From IMG/VR virus record IMGVR_UViG_3300042296_000700, positions 1 to 64,000 of that record: a DNA stretch of 64,000 nt, one strand, 5' to 3'. This stretch comes from a virus. A program made the translations under genes and the position numbers. This document shows, one piece after another, positions 15,439-23,871 of this stretch. The notes beneath the pieces are model-generated. The model searched no databases. It was given only the letters and a program-made list of their open reading frames with translations, and was not told the origin of the DNA. Positions within the stretch are counted from its first letter, which is position 1, and every line of letters begins with the position of its first letter.

Positions 15439-15681
15439 ATGGCAACGGAATATGAAACATTGAAAGAAAAAATGCACATGCGACGTGGGCGGACACCGCT
15501 CCCAGTAGAGGAAAAAGCACGTCGTGAAAAGCAGCAGAAGTCGGAAAATCGTCGTCGGGCAGAGGCTCGTCGTCGTGCATACCTAGTTCTTCAACACAAA
15601 TACGAAGATGAATTTAAGACACTTTTCAACGAAGAGTACTCTGCGTTAGAAAACGACAAAAGGTTCATTACAACCCTTTAA
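15439..15681 (+). CDS. Small highly charged helical protein
   Basis: 80 residues, Arg/Glu/Lys-rich (REKQQKSENRRRAEARRRAY) and mostly one long helix, with AAGGAC before the ATG. It is first after a strong promoter and is followed by its own terminator, so it forms a single-gene unit. Such products in phages often bind nucleic acid or host proteins, but I cannot assign a role. Confidence 0.65.
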   Translation: MATEYETLKEKMHMRRGRTPLPVEEKARREKQQKSENRRRAEARRRAYLVLQHKYEDEFKTLFNEEYSALENDKRFITTL

Positions 15682-15715
15682 ATCTCGGTTTATTTTCACC
15701 GTAAAAAAACTAGTC

Positions 15716-15751
15716 AAAAGCACCCCATTCTTTATGGATGGGGTGCTTTTT
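15716..15751 (+). terminator. Rho-independent terminator
   Basis: AAAAGCACCCCAT and ATGGGGTGCTTTT form a 13-bp hairpin with a short loop, followed by further Ts. The A-rich 5' side would let it act in both directions. Confidence 0.85.
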
Positions 15752-15812
15752 ATGTGTCACAATATAAGCACCCCTTCAAACACAGGGCACCCTTCACAAA
15801 ACAGGAGAAAAC

Positions 15813-16166
15813 ATGTCAACTGCAGTACTTGCCCCCACGACCATCACATTGAACATTGCCGGGGTACTGACCACCAGCAGCATCGTCACAATGGCTATGC
15901 CATTCGCTGGCAAAATTACTGGCGCTACCGTCGCAGTAACTGGTGCACCAGCAGGTTCAGCACTTACCGCATCACTTCTTAAAGCAGCCGCTACCGCAGC
16001 AACGTTCTCTATTGCAGCCGCTGGAACATCAGCCACTGGAACATTGGGCACGGCAGCAGCGTGTGCTTTCGCAGCAGGCGACCTTGTTCACCTTGACGTC
16101 ACTGCTGTTGGCTCAGGCACCGCTGGTTCAAACATCACGGTTGCATTCACGGTCACTCAAGGCTAA
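15813..16166 (+). CDS. Probable beta-rich virion surface protein
   Basis: A 117-residue Ala/Thr/Gly/Val-rich protein with an alternating strand pattern (MPFAGKITGATVAVTGAPAG; VHLDVTAVGSGTAG; ITVAFTVTQG). Composition and length fit capsid decoration or fibre-like beta-sandwich proteins. It has an AGGAG site and is flanked on both sides by terminators, implying high, independent expression. No specific family is recognised. Confidence 0.6.
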   Translation: MSTAVLAPTTITLNIAGVLTTSSIVTMAMPFAGKITGATVAVTGAPAGSALTASLLKAAATAATFSIAAAGTSATGTLGTAAACAFAAGDLVHLDVTAVGSGTAGSNITVAFTVTQG

Positions 16167-16187
16167 GCAAACTTTTCAAGTAATATG

Positions 16188-16224
16188 AAACCACCCCACT
16201 TGTTATGAGTGGGGTGGTTTTTTT
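16188..16224 (+). terminator. Rho-independent terminator
   Basis: AAACCACCCCACT and AGTGGGGTGGTTT form a 13-bp hairpin with a 7-base loop and a run of Ts, 22 bases after the preceding stop. Confidence 0.88.
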
Positions 16225-16252
16225 ATGTAAAAATATAGTGAAAAGGCTGTGA

Positions 16253-16558
16253 ATGATGAGCAATCAATACCAACGACCAGATTACATATTTGATGACGTA
16301 CAAATTATTAGAGCAGACCGTAGCGCATGCATTATTTGCGGTCACCCAACTGGCGATTGCGCAACAGAAACAAGCAAACCAAGTCATATTTCTGGTGTCG
16401 GTGCATTCAAGTCAATTGACGTAAAACTCGTACATGTTGTAGAAGAAGACATATGGGAAGAACGGCAAATAAATCCGTACCATACTGCCCGCGTTTTGGT
16501 GTACAGAAAAGGCAGAGAGATTAGTCACGAACGAGCGCAAGAATTAGGTCTACTCTAA
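16253..16558 (+). CDS. Hypothetical protein with zinc-like CxxC
   Basis: About 100 residues. CIICGHPTGDC near the N-terminus could bind zinc. The C-terminus (YHTARVLVYRKGREISHERA) looks like a strand followed by a helix. Two adjacent ATGs (16253, 16256) follow AAAGG. Function unknown. Confidence 0.6.
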   Translation: MMSNQYQRPDYIFDDVQIIRADRSACIICGHPTGDCATETSKPSHISGVGAFKSIDVKLVHVVEEDIWEERQINPYHTARVLVYRKGREISHERAQELGLL

Positions 16559-16634
16559 ACAGTTTCTGTATTCATTCATGGTGTAATCTTTACCTCTCAC
16601 ACATCATTCTTTATGAACAGAAATGGGGGGCGTC

Positions 16635-18560
16635 ATGCCTATTCTTGAACAATCTTTTGTTGACTCTTACAAAACCAAAACCCCGCCTTGGGGATTCGGT
16701 GGTCTAGGCGAAATCGTTTATCTACGCACATACAGTCGTCCTGTAGAAGGAACAGACCGTAACGAAACATGGGTGGAAACAGTTCAGCGTGTTATTGAAG
16801 GCGCAGTAGGAATTGGTGTTCCATACACACAGCAACAAGCAGAGACTTTGTTTGACCACATGTTCTATTTGCGTTGCTCTATGTCGGGTCGTGCACTCTG
16901 GCAACTTGGCACACCACTCGTAAAGCAGTTCAACGGAACATCGCTAAACAACTGTTACTTCACAAACATTGAAAAAGTTGAAGACTTTGAACTTCTGTTT
17001 GATTACCTGATGCTCGGTGGTGGAGTTGGGTTCTCTGTTGAGCGTTCTAAAATTCATGACCTTCCTAAAATAAAAGCAGGAGTAACAGTCACACATGAGC
17101 GCACTAATGATGCAGACATCATTGTTCCTGACTCACGCCAAGGCTGGCGTCGCCTACTTCACTCGGTACTGAAGTCGTACTTTGAGACAGGAAAGTCCTT
17201 CACGTATTCCACGATTCTTGTTCGTGAATTTGGTGCTCGTCTAAAGACGTTCGGCGGAACTGCTTCTGGTCCTGGTTCGCTCATTGACGGAATTGAAGAC
17301 ATCTGCAAGGTGTTGGATAATCGTGCAGGAAAGAAGTTGCGCTCTATTGACGTTTTGGATATTTGCAATATCATCGGGCGAATTGTTGTCTCTGGTTCAT
17401 CGCGCCGTTCAGCACAAATTGCAATCGGCGACCCTGACGATGTTCTTTTCCTTCGTGCAAAGAACTGGGGAAGCGGAGAGATTCCAGCATGGCGCGCCAA
17501 CTCCAATAACAGTATTTACGCCGACTATTACGACCATATTCTTCCCGAACTATGGAAGGGCTATCAGGGCAACGGCGAACCTTACGGTTTACTTAACCGT
17601 CGTCTTTCACGCAAGTTTGGTCGCATCGGCGAAGCACGTCCAGACAACTCAATTGAAGGATTCAACCCATGTGCAGAAATTGCTCTTGGTGATGGAGAGT
17701 CTTGCAATCTTGCAACACTGTTCCTCCCGAACATTGAATCGTATGAGCAGTTTGTAGAAGTCTCAGAATTGCTGTACATCTGCCAGAAGCAAATTACTCG
17801 CATGGATTACCCATACGAAAAGACCACACAAATTGTTCGCAAAAACTCACGGCTCGGACAGTCAATCACAGGGATACTTCAAGCCAATGAAGAACAACTG
17901 TCATGGCTCAAGAAGGGCTACGAGGCTCTTGACGCATACGATGTGGCGTATTCCGAAGCAAATGGTTTCCCTCGTTCCGTGCGTCTCACAACAGTGCAAC
18001 CATCAGGAACACTCTCATTGCTGCCAGGTATCACGCCAGGTATCCATCCAGCGTATGCTCGGTTCTACACACGCCGCGTGCGTTTCAGTGCTGCTGACAA
18101 ACTTGTAGACGCATGTCGCAAGCGTGGCTACAAAGTTCAATGGGAAATCGGTCTTGATGGACGCGAAGACCATACTAAGTATGTAGTTGACTTCCCTTGC
18201 ATGTCTCCAGAGAACGCCGTTCTCGCCAAAGACATGACAGCAGTAGACCAACTTGAATGGGTCAAAAAGATGCAGGCGGAATGGGCAGACAATGCTGTTT
18301 CGGTAACCGTGTACTATCGCAAGGAAGAACTTGACGAGATTCGTGCATGGCTTGCAGCGAACTACGACACAAGCATCAAGTCAGTATCTTTCCTTCTGCA
18401 CGCAGACCACAACTTCCCACTTCCCCCATACGAGGAAATCACAGAAGATGAATACAAGAAGGCAGTCTCCAAGATTGACTTCACTATTCAAATGCAATCC
18501 TCTGGAAATGACGTAATTGACTTGGATGATTGCGCAACGGGGGCGTGCCCTGTAAAGTAA
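16635..18560 (+). CDS. Class II (adenosylcobalamin-dependent) ribonucleotide reductase
   Basis: The 641-residue protein carries the radical-site set in the exact spacing of the monomeric Lactobacillus leichmannii enzyme: C107 (SLNNCYF), then C346-A-E348 and C357 in FNPCAEIALGDGESCNLATL. The C-terminal shuttle pair is five apart in CATGAC. It converts ribonucleoside triphosphates to deoxy forms without oxygen, using vitamin B12 coenzyme and a dithiol donor. The thioredoxin at 39257 could be that donor. GGGGGG precedes the ATG at 16635; the in-frame ATG at 16623 is less likely. Confidence 0.94.
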   Translation: MPILEQSFVDSYKTKTPPWGFGGLGEIVYLRTYSRPVEGTDRNETWVETVQRVIEGAVGIGVPYTQQQAETLFDHMFYLRCSMSGRALWQLGTPLVKQFNGTSLNNCYFTNIEKVEDFELLFDYLMLGGGVGFSVERSKIHDLPKIKAGVTVTHERTNDADIIVPDSRQGWRRLLHSVLKSYFETGKSFTYSTILVREFGARLKTFGGTASGPGSLIDGIEDICKVLDNRAGKKLRSIDVLDICNIIGRIVVSGSSRRSAQIAIGDPDDVLFLRAKNWGSGEIPAWRANSNNSIYADYYDHILPELWKGYQGNGEPYGLLNRRLSRKFGRIGEARPDNSIEGFNPCAEIALGDGESCNLATLFLPNIESYEQFVEVSELLYICQKQITRMDYPYEKTTQIVRKNSRLGQSITGILQANEEQLSWLKKGYEALDAYDVAYSEANGFPRSVRLTTVQPSGTLSLLPGITPGIHPAYARFYTRRVRFSAADKLVDACRKRGYKVQWEIGLDGREDHTKYVVDFPCMSPENAVLAKDMTAVDQLEWVKKMQAEWADNAVSVTVYYRKEELDEIRAWLAANYDTSIKSVSFLLHADHNFPLPPYEEITEDEYKKAVSKIDFTIQMQSSGNDVIDLDDCATGACPVK

Positions 18561-18565
18561 GGGGC

Positions 18566-19255
18566 ATGGCTCACGAACACATAGTTATAGTTTCATATCC
18601 ACGTAGTGGCTCAACCATTATTCAGCGAGTCTTGAATAAGGCTGAAGGAACTCTGGTTAAGGGTGAAACAATCGGCGCTATCAACCATTTAGCGGAGTTT
18701 GTCCACCTGATTGAGGACGTACGCCGTGATGTGGCTCCGCTATTGGATATGCCATCTAGTGATGACCGCAATCCAATGTTCGGGTATGAGGACTTCAATA
18801 TTGATGTTGTTATGGACAATCTCCGTAACGCATTCACTCACGGAGTGCTCAGCATGCCAGAAGGCATCCATAGGCTCGGATGGAAAGAGAACTTCATTTC
18901 CCCGTTAACTTTGGGTCATCAGAAGGCAACAAAAACCTTGCAGTTCATTCAGCGGCTACTACCGAACACGAAGTTTATTTTCAATGTTCGTTCTCCTGAG
19001 GTCACTGCAAAAAGCGCCGTCTGGCGAACCCAGTTAAATCCAGTTGAAAAGATTGCCGAATTTAAAGACTGGATTCACAGCGTGCACAATTCAGAGATAC
19101 TGGGTAGCGCAAATACCCTCCTCCTTGACTACGAGGAATGGAACAACAACCCAGAACATCTTCAGATTGCTCTTGCGCGTTTTGGAATATTCATACCAAA
19201 AGAAGATGTAAAACTTATTCTTGATGAGCAATTGACCCACTTAGATAATTGGTAA
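18566..19255 (+). CDS. Sulfotransferase family protein
   Basis: The N-terminus IVIVSYPRSGSTIIQRVLN is the phosphosulfate-binding loop (PRSGST) of PAPS-dependent sulfotransferases. FIFNVRSPEVTAKSAVWRT matches the second (3'-phosphate) region, followed by LLLDYEEWNNNPEHL near the end. Length 229 is at the short end for the family. The enzyme would move sulfate from PAPS to an alcohol or amine; the acceptor is unknown. GGGG precedes ATG 18566, five bases after the ribonucleotide reductase stop. Confidence 0.8.
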   Translation: MAHEHIVIVSYPRSGSTIIQRVLNKAEGTLVKGETIGAINHLAEFVHLIEDVRRDVAPLLDMPSSDDRNPMFGYEDFNIDVVMDNLRNAFTHGVLSMPEGIHRLGWKENFISPLTLGHQKATKTLQFIQRLLPNTKFIFNVRSPEVTAKSAVWRTQLNPVEKIAEFKDWIHSVHNSEILGSANTLLLDYEEWNNNPEHLQIALARFGIFIPKEDVKLILDEQLTHLDNW

Positions 19256-19267
19256 GTAGTGGGTCTA

Positions 19268-19621
19268 ATGGAGGTGCGGTTTCTGGGTGCTAGTAAGCGC
19301 CTAGAGCGAACTATCCAAGTTCTTGATGAGCGTGGACTTTGCAAGAACATGTATGTGAATCCATATTCTAAGACCGTAAGTATGACTGGTGCTTTGTTGT
19401 GCGCTTTCGGGGTTCCTGACGAGAACATTCTCGCTTGGGGTGGTGACGTTACTGAACTGCCCTTGATAGATAAGGACAGGGCAATGTTTCAGGAATTGCT
19501 TAATCTTTTGGAAGGCGTAGTTGACGACGACTTGGAATCATGGAGCGATAAATCGTCTCAAGATGAAGTTAAACACGCGCTAAATCGTTTGATAAATCTT
19601 ATTGAAATAAGCGTCACTTAG
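19268..19621 (+). CDS. Hypothetical protein
   Basis: About 117 residues (ATG 19268; GTG 19259 is an alternative). Layout of a Gly-Cys turn, TGALLCAFGV and a C-terminal helical part recalls small actinobacterial proteins of unknown role. Its stop directly abuts the stop of the convergent gene at 19622. Confidence 0.55.
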   Translation: MEVRFLGASKRLERTIQVLDERGLCKNMYVNPYSKTVSMTGALLCAFGVPDENILAWGGDVTELPLIDKDRAMFQELLNLLEGVVDDDLESWSDKSSQDEVKHALNRLINLIEISVT

Positions 19622-20380
19622 TTAATTCTTAGTTTTATTGTATGCTTCAAGCAGCGAACGCCCTTTAGCAGCAAGTTTCGCTGCGTCTTCCATCGTTTCT
19701 GGCACTGGCTCACCCCACGCAGCAGCAGATAACGCTAATCGTGTTGGTTTTCCATTAGGTAATTTCATCGGACCGCTCGGGTTAGTGAAAAAACGAGTTA
19801 GAAATGAACCTTTGCGACGCATTTTCATGGGCGTATCGGCAGGTCCAGTAACACCTGGTCTTAGATTTGAGCCCTGTGTTCTGTTGTAGAACGCTCGCCC
19901 CCTAGCGGTTAACCCGCCTTTCGGGTCTTTAAGAGGTTGCGTTAGTTCTTTTTTTTTTGCTTCGCCATCAGTAATCGTTGGACCGCCAACAACCCATGCA
20001 TCGCAGGTTCGTTCGGCATGGCATTTGAAGTCAAATGCTTCACAGTAGCCAATCTTGCCAGCATCAATAATGTCCATTGCGGTATTGCCTGCTTCGTTAC
20101 CGAGAGCACCTTCAATACACTTAAGAATCCGAGGCGAACGCACAAACATAATACAATTACCGCATAGTTGTTTCTTTGATGATTCAATGGAAACGTCCCA
20201 GCGGTCAGCCTTTTTCTTCCAGAAATCAACATTGGGCTCTTTTGGATTTAGAGGACCATAACCAGCGGTATCAATTGCTTTTTGACGATTCTTAATATTG
20301 ACAGCAATATCTTGTGTCGCTAGAGGGCAAACATCACCTTCAGCCTTAATTTGGATTCCAGTGATTTTGCTAATGTCCAT
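19622..20380 (-). CDS. Cys-rich head-operon protein
   Basis: 252 residues from MDISKITGIQIKAEG, linked to the nuclease gene by TAATG. The middle has a cysteine cluster (LCGNCIMF ... GYCEAFDFKCHAERTCDAWV), at least six Cys that could hold a metal or iron-sulfur centre. The C-terminal part GGLTARGRAFYNRTQGSNLR, then a Gly-Val-Thr stretch, is a module seen in phage head-region proteins. Function unknown. It is the last gene of the leftward head operon. Confidence 0.65.
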   Translation of the reverse strand: MDISKITGIQIKAEGDVCPLATQDIAVNIKNRQKAIDTAGYGPLNPKEPNVDFWKKKADRWDVSIESSKKQLCGNCIMFVRSPRILKCIEGALGNEAGNTAMDIIDAGKIGYCEAFDFKCHAERTCDAWVVGGPTITDGEAKKKELTQPLKDPKGGLTARGRAFYNRTQGSNLRPGVTGPADTPMKMRRKGSFLTRFFTNPSGPMKLPNGKPTRLALSAAAWGEPVPETMEDAAKLAAKGRSLLEAYNKTKN

Positions 20381-20781
20381 TATTTTTTGAACTCTTCCCA
20401 AGTTTTGTCTCCAACACCAAAGTACTCTCTGGCGTGACCTGACTGAATAATATCAGTGTTTAGACATGCGGTCGTCGGGTCATCAATTTTGTCTGAAGAA
20501 AAGATGCGGGCTAAGACTCGCCCGTATTTATCATTTTTGTCTGGGATGGTATTCACAAAAACCCATTTATGGCTAGTGAGCCAGTCCTGAGTAAAACTTT
20601 TGGCTTTCAGACCCAACTCTTTTTCTTTGAGGTCTTTAGTGCGTGATTCAGGAGTATTGACACCGTATAGGCGGACACGAATCTTGTGGTGCACATCAAA
20701 CCCAAGGTCAACCATCAGTTCAATAGTGTCCCCATCAATCACCTTGAGAAGGGTTGCTCCATACCAAAATCGTTCAGCCAT
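20380..20781 (-). CDS. Staphylococcal-nuclease-like (SNase/TNase) protein
   Basis: 133 residues with the SNase OB-fold motifs: LKVIDGDTIELMVDLGF (calcium-binding Asp), VRLYGVNTPES with catalytic Arg and Glu, and KNDKYGRVLARIF with the second Arg. Active thermonuclease-like enzymes cut DNA and RNA. No signal peptide is seen, so it acts inside the cell or is packaged. It lies after the capsid terminator. Confidence 0.88.
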   Translation of the reverse strand: MAERFWYGATLLKVIDGDTIELMVDLGFDVHHKIRVRLYGVNTPESRTKDLKEKELGLKAKSFTQDWLTSHKWVFVNTIPDKNDKYGRVLARIFSSDKIDDPTTACLNTDIIQSGHAREYFGVGDKTWEEFKK

Positions 20782-20815
20782 ATATACATTATCCCATACG
20801 TAGTGTTCAGATAAA

Positions 20816-20853
20816 GCAAAAACCCCCCGCCGTTTCCGACAGGGGGTTTTTGT
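20816..20853 (-). terminator. Terminator after the major capsid gene
   Basis: On the minus strand AAAAACCCCC and GGGGGTTTTT form a strong hairpin around a GTCGGAAACGGC centre, 27 bases after the capsid stop. It should limit expression of the two genes downstream relative to capsid. Confidence 0.88.
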
Positions 20854-20879
20854 TGCCTAAGGTAGGCGGATGTTGCTTA

Positions 20880-22181
20880 TCAGGCAGGAGCGCTGTTGAA
20901 GGTGACTTCAACGAATGCTTCAGGGCGCTTGACTGCGAGAGCCAGACGCTGTTCTGCGAGCACAACGATTGCGTTGCGGACGAAGAAGTCTGCGTGCTGT
21001 TCGCTGATGCGGATGCTTGCCTGCTCACGGTCGTACAACTGTGCTCCCGTACCGAATGCGCCGATGAGACCCTTGCCTTCGGTCATTGCTGGGGTGTCCA
21101 CGACTGGGATGCGCCACAAGCGTGGCTCTCCGCCGAGGGCAACCGAAACGGCTACGAGGTACTGACCATTGTCGTCCTTTGACAATTCAATGTCTTCCCA
21201 ATCATTCGGGTGAAGAACAACGCCAGTTGGCTCGTAGTAAGCGAGGAACGACAAGGTTGCGGCACGACGAATCGCGTCAGCCTTGGTGTCACCTGCTGCT
21301 CCAGACGACCAAGAGTAATCCTGAACGCCAGTGGTGTTGAGGATTCCGAGGAGGTTTTCGCCAACTCCGTCACCGTTAAGGATTTGGGCATCTTCCTGAA
21401 GGCGCAAGCCGTAAAGAAGTTCGTTGTCAATGATGCTGCGCAATTGCGGCTCATCGGCGAGAACGTTACGGTGTGCTGCTTCCCAGTGAGCCAAAGTGCG
21501 AACAGGAGCCTGCTCACCAACGAATTGGAAAGACGACTGCGGCTTGGCAGCAAAGGCGTTACCACTACGCTCGGCAACTGCGCCTGCGTTGTTGGTGAAA
21601 CCAGTCATACGGAAGTATTCAATGACCGAAGCAGTCGTGGTACGGCTTGGGAACAAGTCGCGAACACGCTTGGTACGCATTGGAGGAATGACGATGGCAT
21701 CGCGCTGGATTGAACCAAACGAACCAGGGGTTCCCGTTGGCAATGCGCTGTACATGTCCTTGGTGCTCCAGAGACCCGTGACATCTGCACGGTTAACTTG
21801 GAAAGGAGCAGGCATGTTTGCGCCATTCTTGCCGCCGCCAAGAGCCTTGAATTCTGTTGAATCCAAGAACGCCTGTCCGAGGCTCTTTGCCGAAGCAGGT
21901 GCTTGACTCCACTGACCTTGAGCGGCAGCAGCCTCTGCTACTGAACCACCCTGTGGCTGTGAGCCCCATGCTTCAACATCGCGCATACTTTCAAGACCCT
22001 CAATGAGGCTCTTGATTTCGCGGATATCTCGCATATTGCTGTCAAATGCTGACTTCTGCTCGGATGAAACGATTACGGTGCCTTCTTCAATTTTGAATGA
22101 GTCGGCGATTTCTTTGTTGTTTGCCATCTTGGTGCGAAGCGCACCTTGAAGTTCAGACAATCGGTTTGCGTCAAAAGACAT
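20880..22181 (-). CDS. Major capsid protein (HK97 fold)
   Basis: 433 residues. The first about 115 are a helical, charged delta-domain-like region that a prohead protease would remove. The rest has HK97-fold features: RVRDLFPSRTTTASVIEYFRMTGF, an Ala/Gln-rich EQAPVRTLAHWEAAHRNVLAD segment, and RISEQHADFFVRNAIVVLAEQRLALAVKRPEAFVEVTF at the end. AGGAGTAAAA precedes the ATG. A following terminator and a 146-bp upstream gap suggest separate strong expression. Confidence 0.93.
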   Translation of the reverse strand: MSFDANRLSELQGALRTKMANNKEIADSFKIEEGTVIVSSEQKSAFDSNMRDIREIKSLIEGLESMRDVEAWGSQPQGGSVAEAAAAQGQWSQAPASAKSLGQAFLDSTEFKALGGGKNGANMPAPFQVNRADVTGLWSTKDMYSALPTGTPGSFGSIQRDAIVIPPMRTKRVRDLFPSRTTTASVIEYFRMTGFTNNAGAVAERSGNAFAAKPQSSFQFVGEQAPVRTLAHWEAAHRNVLADEPQLRSIIDNELLYGLRLQEDAQILNGDGVGENLLGILNTTGVQDYSWSSGAAGDTKADAIRRAATLSFLAYYEPTGVVLHPNDWEDIELSKDDNGQYLVAVSVALGGEPRLWRIPVVDTPAMTEGKGLIGAFGTGAQLYDREQASIRISEQHADFFVRNAIVVLAEQRLALAVKRPEAFVEVTFNSAPA

Positions 22182-22327
22182 TTTTACTCCTATGAGTGTG
22201 TTGAGGGGTTTGTTTTTGCTTATATAACTTGCGGTTTAGGTAAGCACCCAACCAACGTGTCTTTATGTAAGATACACCTAGATATACAACGTACGCTGTA
22301 ACTTTCAGGGATTTTGTGAGAATATTA

Positions 22328-23551
22328 TTAAATCTCTTGAGCATCTTCTAAGACATAATGTCGGGTGACATTTCTTGGTACCCCACGCCGCTCTGATGAG
22401 CCACGCAAAGAAACCTCTAGTTCCTTATAGTTTACACCATTCATTGTAAACGACTTTAATTTCTTGCCTTTGTCCTTCCAAGGATGTCCTTCTGGGAGTA
22501 GGTCATTATCTGTTGTATATGACGCTTTTGCGCTACCAGTCATCAACAATTTAAGGAAAGCATTGACACGACCCATTGCCCATTGGTTTCTATTCATGCC
22601 GGGTCGGTGGCTGACACTAAAAGCACCAGCACCGCGACGGTAAACAGATTTAAGCGCACGAAGATTAGTTTTTGACCAATCGTCTTTTTTCTTGTCTTTT
22701 ACAGCAGAGTTATGTTCGCGAACTTTGGTCACTAAAGAGTTCTCAACGCCAATAGTTAGCGAGATTTCACTCCCTGAACTTACAGAACTTGCCGAACCGA
22801 CACTATTCCGACTTGAGCCGATAATCTTGTCCTTCTTAGGCGCAGGAGTTTTTGCCCCAGATTTATCGTCAGTGATGACTTCTTCAACCTCGTCCTTTTT
22901 CTTGGGACGTCCATCGTTTCTGAGTCCACGTACTTTGTTGTAATCAGGGGATGTGGTGCACGGTAAGTAAACGATTTTGCCGTCACTTGCACGGTAACTA
23001 CGGATACCAATACAACCTAACTGACGTGCGCGTACACGGGCTGAATCTGGGTTCGTATAAACGTCAGGGTCTGTTGAACGAGAAACATAATTAACGAAAC
23101 CCTTAGCGTCCATCTGTTCCACTTCAAGCGTCTTGCCTGAAACGAGACCGCCACCAGAAAGAGTGTCTATAGAGAGCACCCCACGCTCACCCAGTTTTTC
23201 AAAATCATTCTTTTTCGGGATAGGTTGCCCATTATTGCAAATGCTGTAAACGGCAACACCGTTGCGCATTATCGTCCGTACCCCACCACACCTACGCTTT
23301 TTAGCCTCAAGCAATGCTTCAGCACGAGAACTAAATGTTTCTGTGCTTTTAGAGTCAGTAATAGCAATCTTGGCTTGAAAAGATGGAGTCAAAGTCTTTT
23401 CGTTACGCACTTTTTGTTGACCACGAATAGCGTCAGTCATCACCTCATGGCTGACACAGGGCATCCAGCGACCTTCGGCATCCTGATGAGCGCCGTAGCA
23501 CCCAAGCATTCTTGCCACGCGCATTGCCTGCTTGCGTGTTGCCGACTCCAT
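22328..23551 (-). CDS. Head-operon protein with repeated Cys-Gly modules
   Basis: 407 residues from ATG 23551 (GAGGTTTGATA upstream). Three short modules share the pattern C-x-G ... (D/N)G ... C: near LGCYGAHQDAEGRWMPC, RRCGGVRTIMRNGVAVYSIC and LGCIGIRSYRASDGKIVYLPC. A Ser/Lys-rich linker follows, then a C-terminal domain KSVYRRGAGAFSVSHRPG...QWAMGRVNAFLKLL of a type found in other phage head proteins. Function unknown; the position just before the capsid gene suggests a virion or assembly protein. Confidence 0.65.
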   Translation of the reverse strand: MESATRKQAMRVARMLGCYGAHQDAEGRWMPCVSHEVMTDAIRGQQKVRNEKTLTPSFQAKIAITDSKSTETFSSRAEALLEAKKRRCGGVRTIMRNGVAVYSICNNGQPIPKKNDFEKLGERGVLSIDTLSGGGLVSGKTLEVEQMDAKGFVNYVSRSTDPDVYTNPDSARVRARQLGCIGIRSYRASDGKIVYLPCTTSPDYNKVRGLRNDGRPKKKDEVEEVITDDKSGAKTPAPKKDKIIGSSRNSVGSASSVSSGSEISLTIGVENSLVTKVREHNSAVKDKKKDDWSKTNLRALKSVYRRGAGAFSVSHRPGMNRNQWAMGRVNAFLKLLMTGSAKASYTTDNDLLPEGHPWKDKGKKLKSFTMNGVNYKELEVSLRGSSERRGVPRNVTRHYVLEDAQEI

Positions 23552-23553
23552 TA

Positions 23554-23871
23554 TCAAACCTCAGGGTAGAGGATTTTGACTTTACGTGGAATTGAACTCT
23601 TGCCGTCTTTTTCTGTCAAATCGCCCATATAGAAACCGTTATTGGAGAACTTGACAAAAACCTTCTCTAGTTCTTTTTGGTTTTTCTTTTGGCTGAAATA
23701 CCAGACAGTTGAGTGAATTAGTTCGTCATCATCTGTTTCCTCATCAAGCGCATTCGCTATGAGAAGGACTTTACGACGCACCTCTTCAGGGAGTTTCATA
23801 AACTCCTCTTTGATGTGGGCAATGTTTTGAGGTGTTAAACCAATTTTTTTAGAAATTTTATTCTTCGTCAC
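23554..23871 (-). CDS. Hypothetical protein
   Basis: 105 residues with a GTG start inside the end of the giant gene upstream (14-base overlap). A helical N-terminus (IGLTPQNIAHIKEEFMKLP) and a C-terminus of strands. No recognised motif. It sits between two modular head-operon genes. Confidence 0.5.
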   Translation of the reverse strand: MTKNKISKKIGLTPQNIAHIKEEFMKLPEEVRRKVLLIANALDEETDDDELIHSTVWYFSQKKNQKELEKVFVKFSNNGFYMGDLTEKDGKSSIPRKVKILYPEV

